A program made the translations under genes and the position numbers. 64,000 bases of DNA from Mycolicibacterium gadium (lineage in GTDB: Bacteria > Actinomycetota > Actinomycetes > Mycobacteriales > Mycobacteriaceae), in NCBI RefSeq assembly GCF_010728925.1, contig NZ_AP022608.1:4216001-4280000 (forward strand), in the 5' to 3' direction. How positions within the stretch are numbered: the first letter of the stretch is position 1; the number at the start of each line of letters is the position of its first letter. The notes below the pieces were generated by a model, which saw only the letters and a list, made by a program, of their open reading frames with translations, had not been told where the DNA came from and did no database searches. Shown here in pieces: positions 56,942 through 64,000 of this stretch.

Positions 56942-58438
56942 TCAGCGCTTGGAGCGTTGACGAATCCGGGTCGTGAGTTCTTTGACGTGATCGAAGACCT
57001 CGCGCCGTTCGGCCATCTCGCCGCGGATCTTCTTCTCGGCGTACATCACGGTCGTGTGGTCACGTCCGAACGCCTGGCCGATCTTCGGCAGAGACAGGTC
57101 GGTGAGCTCGCGACACAAATACATCGCGATCTGTCGGGACTGCGCGAGCGCACGCGTCTTACCGGGACCACGGAGTTCCTCGACGGTGGTCTCGAAGTAC
57201 TCGGCGGTCGCAGCCATGATCGCGGCGGTGCTGATCTGCATCGTGCTCGCGTCGGAGATCAGATCGCGCAACACGATCTCGGCCAGCGACTTGTCGATGG
57301 TGGTCTTGTTCAGCGACGCGAACGCGGTGACCCGAATGAGCGCACCCTCGAGCTCGCGGATATTGCGTTCGATGCTGCTGGCGATCAGCTCGAGGACATC
57401 ACCGGGAACATCGAGGCGATCCATCTGTGCCTTCTTGCGCAGAATCGCGATGCGGGTTTCGAGTTCAGGAGGCTGTACGTCGGTGATCAGCCCCCACTCG
57501 AAGCGGGTGCGCAGACGGTCTTCGAGGGTGGCCAGCTGTTTGGGCGGCCGGTCCGAGGAGATGACGATCTGCTTGTTCGCGTTGTGCAGGGTGTTGAAGG
57601 TGTGGAAGAACTCCTCCTGGATACCTTCCTTGCCCTCGATGAACTGGATGTCATCCACCAGCAGCACGTCTATGTCGCGGTAACTGCGCTTGAACGAAGC
57701 CTTGCGATCGTCGCGCAACGAGTTGATGAAGTCGTTGGTGAATTCCTCGGTCGAGACGTACTTGACTCGCATCCCGGGGAAGAGCCGCTGGGCGTAGTTT
57801 CCCGCGGCGTGCAGGAGATGGGTCTTGCCGAGGCCGGACTCACCCCAGATGAAGAGCGGGTTATAGGCGCGGGCCGGTGCCTCGGCGATGGCAAGCGAGG
57901 CGGCGTGAGCAAACCGGTTGGAGGCACCGATGACGAAGGTGTCGAAGGTGTAGCGGCGGTTCAGGTTGACTGCGGTGGCATCGTCGTCCGCGGAATTCTG
58001 CACTCGGCTGGAGAAATAGCTGGGCCAGCTTTCCTCGGCGCTCGCCAGTGCCTCTTCGTCTTCGTCGATGTCCTCGTCGAGGTCGACGACCGCGGCGGCC
58101 AGGCCGTTGTGGGACTCGTCGGGATCGTCGCTTTCCGGAGCGGCGATGCGGACACCGAGTTCCACTCGTTGACCGAGCTGTCGGCTCAGCGCGGTGATGA
58201 TCGGCTCGCGGAGATGACGTTCGATCTCGTTCTGAACGAAAGGTGTCGGAACCGACAGGAGGGCAAATCCCTCGGTGATGACAAGCGGCTTGACCAGCTT
58301 CAGCCACGCCCTTTGCTGGGGGGTCAGGACCGGGCCCGCATCACCGTTCGCCACTCCGACCGCTTCGATGTCGCCGTTGAGCTCGGCAACGACGGTGTTC
58401 CATACCGCCACGAATGGGGGATCGGGGTCAGCAGTCAA
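56942..58438 (-). CDS. dnaA: Replication initiator DnaA
   Basis: DnaA opens oriC. TTG start at 58436-58438 ([20 protein letters not shown], 498 aa) with GAGGGGG about 9 nt upstream, as in other mycobacteria. Domain [23 protein letters not shown] (Walker A), [14 protein letters not shown] (Walker B), box VII region FASLNKT. Domain [22 protein letters not shown]. The linker domain II is acidic ([13 protein letters not shown]). It reads toward oriC. A DnaA-box cluster lies just upstream. Confidence 0.97.
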   Translation of the reverse strand: MTADPDPPFVAVWNTVVAELNGDIEAVGVANGDAGPVLTPQQRAWLKLVKPLVITEGFALLSVPTPFVQNEIERHLREPIITALSRQLGQRVELGVRIAAPESDDPDESHNGLAAAVVDLDEDIDEDEEALASAEESWPSYFSSRVQNSADDDATAVNLNRRYTFDTFVIGASNRFAHAASLAIAEAPARAYNPLFIWGESGLGKTHLLHAAGNYAQRLFPGMRVKYVSTEEFTNDFINSLRDDRKASFKRSYRDIDVLLVDDIQFIEGKEGIQEEFFHTFNTLHNANKQIVISSDRPPKQLATLEDRLRTRFEWGLITDVQPPELETRIAILRKKAQMDRLDVPGDVLELIASSIERNIRELEGALIRVTAFASLNKTTIDKSLAEIVLRDLISDASTMQISTAAIMAATAEYFETTVEELRGPGKTRALAQSRQIAMYLCRELTDLSLPKIGQAFGRDHTTVMYAEKKIRGEMAERREVFDHVKELTTRIRQRSKR

Positions 58439-59005
58439 TGACGCGTACCCCCTCGCGGCCGTTTCAGGGAAGGCCAAAGGAACGATGACGAACTGTCCAC
58501 ATGGTTATCCACAGGTTGTGGAAACAGGATAGTCGTCTTCGTTCTGTTGTCTACGGGCTGGAACGCCGCTGGCCGGGGCTCGTCACAGCAGTGGTGCGGT
58601 CTGTGGGCTCGCGACTTGGTGGGCATCCCCGCTTCGTTGTCTGTCGTCGCTTCGTTATCGAAACGACACTGGCAGAAGCTAACAGTTTTCTTCGCGGGTG
58701 CCAACCGTTCTGCCACATTGCGTGTGGGTTACTTTCGCGGCGCTGCGGCGCCGTGACGGCTGAGGCGTTTGTAAAGATTTTCGGACCGGTCATGGCGGGG
58801 GATAGGGTGGTTTGACCTAGGGAAATCTCGTCAGTACCCTCGAACAGTCGCCCGCACGTGGCGGCACGGCTGCGACCCAGATGTTGTGGGGACCGCGCCG
58901 GCTAAAGCGAGACGGACGAGCTTACCAACGGGCAACCGCGTTCCACCGGCATGACCTGAGTATCGGTGTGGGCGTTGATGCCGACGGAAACGAGGAGAGA
59001 CAGCC
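58439..59005. promoter_or_regulatory. dnaA-rpmH region with three DnaA boxes
   Basis: This 567-bp region holds the divergent dnaA and rpmH promoters. Near the dnaA start, CTGTCCACA (58493-58501), TTATCCACA (58505-58513) and reverse TGTGGAAAC (58518-58526) lie in 34 bp; these are 8/9, 9/9 and 8/9 DnaA boxes. They suggest dnaA autoregulation. Promoter boxes for rpmH cannot be fixed; nothing else stands out. Confidence 0.75.
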
Positions 59006-59149
59006 GTGGCCAAGGGCAAGCGGACTTTTCAGCCGAACAACCGGCGCCGGGCACGTGTGCACGGATTCCGCCTGCGGATGCGTACCCGGGCAGGCCGGGC
59101 CATCGTGTCGGGCCGGCGTTCCAAGGGTCGCCGCAAGCTGACTGCGTGA
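59006..59149 (+). CDS. rpmH: 50S ribosomal protein L34
   Basis: GTG start at 59006 with GAGGAGA 8 nt upstream; 47 aa beginning [20 protein letters not shown] and ending [12 protein letters not shown]. Highly basic, typical L34. It is the first gene of the rpmH-rnpA-yidD-yidC-jag-rsmG-parA-parB run, divergent from dnaA. Confidence 0.97.
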   Translation: MAKGKRTFQPNNRRRARVHGFRLRMRTRAGRAIVSGRRSKGRRKLTA

Positions 59150-59181
59150 CGCTCTAGTGGTTCCGGGTGGGGTCTAGCGCT

Positions 59182-59538
59182 GTGCTTCCGGCGCGGTACC
59201 GGATGACGCGGTCGTCCGAGTTCGGTGCCACGGTCAATCAAGGGGTGCGGGCGGTGCAGCCCGACCTTGTCGTGCACACCATGCGCCACGACGGCGACGA
59301 TGACGGGCCCCGCATCGGACTCGTCGTCTCCAAATCGGTGGGCAACGCCGTGGAACGGCACCGAGTGGCTCGACGGCTACGTCACGTGGCTCGCACCGTG
59401 ATCGACGACCTTCAGCCGACCGACCGGGTGGTGATCCGGGCACTACCCGGCAGCCGGTCGGCCGTCTCGGCACGACTCGAACAGGAATTGCGGACCGCGC
59501 TGGGTCGCGCGCTCCCGAAGAGCGGAGCGCCGCGATGA
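59182..59538 (+). CDS. rnpA: Ribonuclease P protein component
   Basis: RnpA is the protein subunit of RNase P, which matures tRNA 5' ends. GTG start at 59182 ([20 protein letters not shown]) is preferred over GTG 59167 because GGGTGGGG lies 9 nt upstream and the family starts there. 118 aa. Family signature [20 protein letters not shown] (RNR motif region, here [11 protein letters not shown]). Overlaps yidD by 4 bp. Confidence 0.92.
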   Translation: MLPARYRMTRSSEFGATVNQGVRAVQPDLVVHTMRHDGDDDGPRIGLVVSKSVGNAVERHRVARRLRHVARTVIDDLQPTDRVVIRALPGSRSAVSARLEQELRTALGRALPKSGAPR

Positions 59539-59876
59539 TGCGATCGATTGCGCGGGCTCTCATCTACGTGATCCAGCTGTATCGGCACATGGTGTCTCCG
59601 CTGCGACCGGCATCCTGCCGCTTCTTGCCCACCTGTAGTCAGTACGCCGTCGACGCGCTCACGGAGTACGGCGTCGTCAAGGGCGGATGGCTGGCGGTGG
59701 TGCGGTTGCTGAAATGCGGGCCGTGGCATAAGGGAGGATGGGACCCGATACCGGAACGTGGCGGCGACGCGCATGACTCGTGCGACGGCGCAGACGAGCT
59801 CCGGATGGATCCGGACGCAGCCGACGATGTGGGGGGAACCCAGACATCGCGAGCAGAGAGCGAGACGCGTGTTTAA
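59535..59876 (+). CDS. yidD: Membrane protein insertion efficiency factor YidD
   Basis: YidD helps YidC-dependent insertion. 113 aa; start [20 protein letters not shown] with amphipathic helix, then [20 protein letters not shown] and [14 protein letters not shown], the DUF37/YidD signature with three Cys. The tail after about residue 75 is acidic and variable. Overlaps rnpA (ATGA) and the yidC start by 8 bp. ATG at 59538 is an equal alternative start. Confidence 0.93.
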   Translation: MMRSIARALIYVIQLYRHMVSPLRPASCRFLPTCSQYAVDALTEYGVVKGGWLAVVRLLKCGPWHKGGWDPIPERGGDAHDSCDGADELRMDPDAADDVGGTQTSRAESETRV

Positions 59877-60981
59877 CTGGTTCAGCCTCGACATCATCTA
59901 CTACCCGGTGTCGGCGATCATGTGGGTTTGGTACAAGGCATTCGCCTTCATCCTCGGCCCGGAGAATTTCTTCGCCTGGGGACTGTCGGTGATGTTCCTG
60001 GTGTTCACCCTGCGGGTGATCCTCTACAAGCCTTTCGTCAAGCAAATCCGGACCACGCGGCAGATGCAGGAACTGCAGCCGCAGATCAAGGCGCTGCAGA
60101 AGAAGTACGGCAAGGACCGTCAGCGGATGGCCCTGGAGATGCAGAAGCTGCAGAAGGAACACGGATTCAACCCGATACTGGGTTGCCTGCCGATGTTGGC
60201 GCAGATCCCGGTGTTCATTGGTCTGTACCACGTCCTCATGTCGTTCAACCGCACCGGTGGGATCGGTATCGGACGCCTGAATCTGACGCCGGAGGAAAAC
60301 CGCGAGCTGGGCAACTACGTGTTCAGCGCGATCGATGTACAGCACTTCTTGAACACCCATTTGTTCGGTGCGCCGATCGGCGCGTCCATGGTTCAAAGCC
60401 ACGGCCTCGAAGCATTTACCGTGTTCGACCGCGCGGCCGTTATCGCCATCGGGGTGCCGATGATGATCCTGGCCGGCGTCGCCACGTACTTCAACAGCCG
60501 CGCATCGGTGGCCCGCCAAAGTCCCGAGGCGGCGGCGAATCCACAGACGGCGATGATGAACAAGCTGGCGCTGTACGTCTTTCCGCTGGGCGTCACCGTC
60601 GGCGGTCCGTTCCTGCCGCTGGCGATCATCATGTACTGGCTGGCCAACAACGTCTGGACGTTCGGTCAGCAGCACTACGTGTTCGGGATGATCGAGAAAG
60701 AGGAAGAAGCCAAGAAGCTCGAGGCCAAGGAACGGCGCTCACAGAACGCACCGCCGCCCGGAGCGAAGCCCAAGAAGCGGTCCAAGGCGGCCACTGAGCC
60801 GACCGAGGTCACGACGACCGACGGTGTGGAGATCGACGGCAAGGCGGCGGAGAACGGATCGTCCGACGGCAAGGCGACCGGGACGAGCCCGGGTAAGACC
60901 GCGTCGGGCACCGGCAGCCGAACGCCGCGGCCGGGCTCGACCCCGCGGCCAGGATCACGGCCCAAGAAACGTAAGCGCTGA
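59869..60981 (+). CDS. yidC: Membrane insertase YidC
   Basis: GTG start at 59869 ([20 protein letters not shown]); 370 aa (366 in M. tuberculosis). Five-helix Oxa1/YidC core: [60 protein letters not shown], and [21 protein letters not shown] basic, Ser/Thr/Pro-rich tail with [11 protein letters not shown], typical of actinobacterial YidC, interacts with ribosomes. Not a lipoprotein-type YidC. Confidence 0.95.
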   Translation: MFNWFSLDIIYYPVSAIMWVWYKAFAFILGPENFFAWGLSVMFLVFTLRVILYKPFVKQIRTTRQMQELQPQIKALQKKYGKDRQRMALEMQKLQKEHGFNPILGCLPMLAQIPVFIGLYHVLMSFNRTGGIGIGRLNLTPEENRELGNYVFSAIDVQHFLNTHLFGAPIGASMVQSHGLEAFTVFDRAAVIAIGVPMMILAGVATYFNSRASVARQSPEAAANPQTAMMNKLALYVFPLGVTVGGPFLPLAIIMYWLANNVWTFGQQHYVFGMIEKEEEAKKLEAKERRSQNAPPPGAKPKKRSKAATEPTEVTTTDGVEIDGKAAENGSSDGKATGTSPGKTASGTGSRTPRPGSTPRPGSRPKKRKR

Positions 60982-61082
60982 CCGGCCCACGGTGAGAAGC
61001 GCTGGGGTTCCTGTGGTCGGGTGGCTGCGGGCGAACCCGAAGACGACCGGTGCAGACCGTAGATGAGGGAGAGACACAAAAC

Positions 61083-63365
<2,283 letters not shown>

Positions 63366-63418
63366 ACGCTTGCGCCCGGTAGCGCGGGGGGACGACGACC
63401 ACCGATGAGGAGATCTGG

Positions 63419-64000
63419 ATGACTCAACCCAAAGGCAAGCGCAGCGGTCTGGGCCGCGGGCTGGCGTCGCTCATTCCCACCGGTCCGTCCGATGGCGAAC
63501 AATCGTCGCTCGGCCGGATGGGTGACGCCGCTGCCGATGTGGTGATCGGTGGACCGGTCAACGTATCGGGCGCCGTCTATCGCGAGATCGATCCGTCGGC
63601 GATCGAACCCAATCCGAAGCAGCCCCGCCACGTCTTCGATGAGGAAGCGCTCGCCGAATTGGTGCACTCGATTCGCGAGTTCGGCCTCATGCAGCCCATT
63701 GTCGTGCGGACGCTACCCGGCGCGGCCACGCCGAAGTATCAGATCGTGATGGGGGAGCGGCGGTGGCGAGCCGCGCAGGAGGCGGGCCTGGCGACCATCC
63801 CGGCGATCGTCCGGGAGACCGGCGACGACAACATGCTTCGCGACGCCTTGCTGGAGAACATCCATCGCGTACAACTGAACCCATTGGAAGAGGCGGCCGC
63901 GTATCAGCAGCTGCTCGACGAGTTCGGCGTCACCCACGATGAACTTGCCTCGCGCATCGGCCGTTCGCGTCCGCTCATCACCAACATGATCCGGTTGTTG
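63419..64000 (+). CDS. parB: Chromosome partitioning protein ParB, 3' end cut by window
   Basis: ParB/Spo0J binds parS and is a CTPase that spreads as a clamp. ATG at 63419 with GAGGAG 7 nt upstream; 194 residues to the window end. N-terminal basic segment ([14 protein letters not shown]), the CTP-binding [34 protein letters not shown] in [20 protein letters not shown], and [14 protein letters not shown], then the HTH start ([20 protein letters not shown]). It is 53 bp after parA, same operon. Confidence 0.96.
   Translation, partial: MTQPKGKRSGLGRGLASLIPTGPSDGEQSSLGRMGDAAADVVIGGPVNVSGAVYREIDPSAIEPNPKQPRHVFDEEALAELVHSIREFGLMQPIVVRTLPGAATPKYQIVMGERRWRAAQEAGLATIPAIVRETGDDNMLRDALLENIHRVQLNPLEEAAAYQQLLDEFGVTHDELASRIGRSRPLITNMIRLL

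Noticed and set aside
58501..58815. Open frame of about 104 codons in the dnaA-rpmH region
   Set aside because: No ribosome site or family; the region is a known regulatory gap.

Overview
The window is high-GC actinobacterial DNA from the chromosome-origin region of a Mycobacterium, most likely a rapid grower (Mycolicibacterium type). The evidence is the gene set and order dnaA-dnaN-gnd-recF-DUF721-gyrB-gyrA, rpmH-rnpA-yidD-yidC-jag-rsmG-parA-parB, the fhaA-fhaB-pstP-rodA-pbpA-pknA-pknB cluster, cwsA, crgA, a whiB6 gene and a full ESX-1 (type VII secretion) core. ESX-1 lies on the gyrase side of oriC, as remembered for M. smegmatis and unlike M. tuberculosis, where it lies on the parAB side. 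Names come from recalled family sequences and order; no database search was run.

Layout. 1-15.2 kb: ESX-1 on the minus strand, transcribed right to left: espE-like, espF-like, espG1, espH, eccA1, eccB1, eccCa1, eccCb1, then PE35, PPE68, esxB, esxA, espI, eccD1 and a cut EspC-type gene (eccE1 and mycP1 would lie off the left edge). 15.6-18.5 kb: an EspI-like ATPase, a regulator with two HTH segments, and whiB6, with repeated CGCTACG elements between the divergent regulator and whiB6. 18.5-32.2 kb: accessory and housekeeping genes (acyl-CoA carboxylase, MarR, DUF5313, EVE protein, small zinc-knuckle protein, pirin, metallo-beta-lactamase-fold enzyme, acetyltransferase, thioesterase, PknH-like kinase, ferritin-like protein, two F420-type redox proteins, molybdopterin oxidoreductase, TetR). 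32.2-42.3 kb: tRNA-Leu and the cell-wall and phosphosignalling cluster. 42.3-47.2 kb: glutamine amidotransferase, DUF881, crgA, PH-domain protein, ppiA, cwsA, tRNA-Ala, a 37-aa DLW-39-type protein, tRNA-Ile and DUF3566. 47.2-64 kb: gyrA (with intein), gyrB, DUF721, recF, gnd, dnaN, oriC, dnaA, then rpmH to parB (cut at the right edge), with three parS sites.

How they work together. The origin segment combines initiation (DnaA boxes, dnaA, dnaN), topology control (gyrAB), origin segregation (parA, parB, parS) and membrane insertion (yidC, yidD). The Pkn/FHA/PstP/RodA/PbpA/CwsA/CrgA group couples Ser/Thr phosphorylation to peptidoglycan growth and division. ESX-1 exports EsxA/EsxB, PE35/PPE68 and Esp proteins; WhiB6 is its known Fe-S regulator in other mycobacteria.

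Strongest unusual points: a 165-residue GyrA mini-intein inserted right after the catalytic tyrosine; a parS palindrome that contains the likely rsmG start codon, plus two parS sites that encode VSRET repeats in ParA; the whiB6 promoter repeats next to a dual-HTH regulator; a 22-bp near-perfect inverted repeat between a molybdoenzyme gene and a TetR gene; and an apparent stop-loss overlap between two F420-type genes. No clearly new multi-gene system was found.
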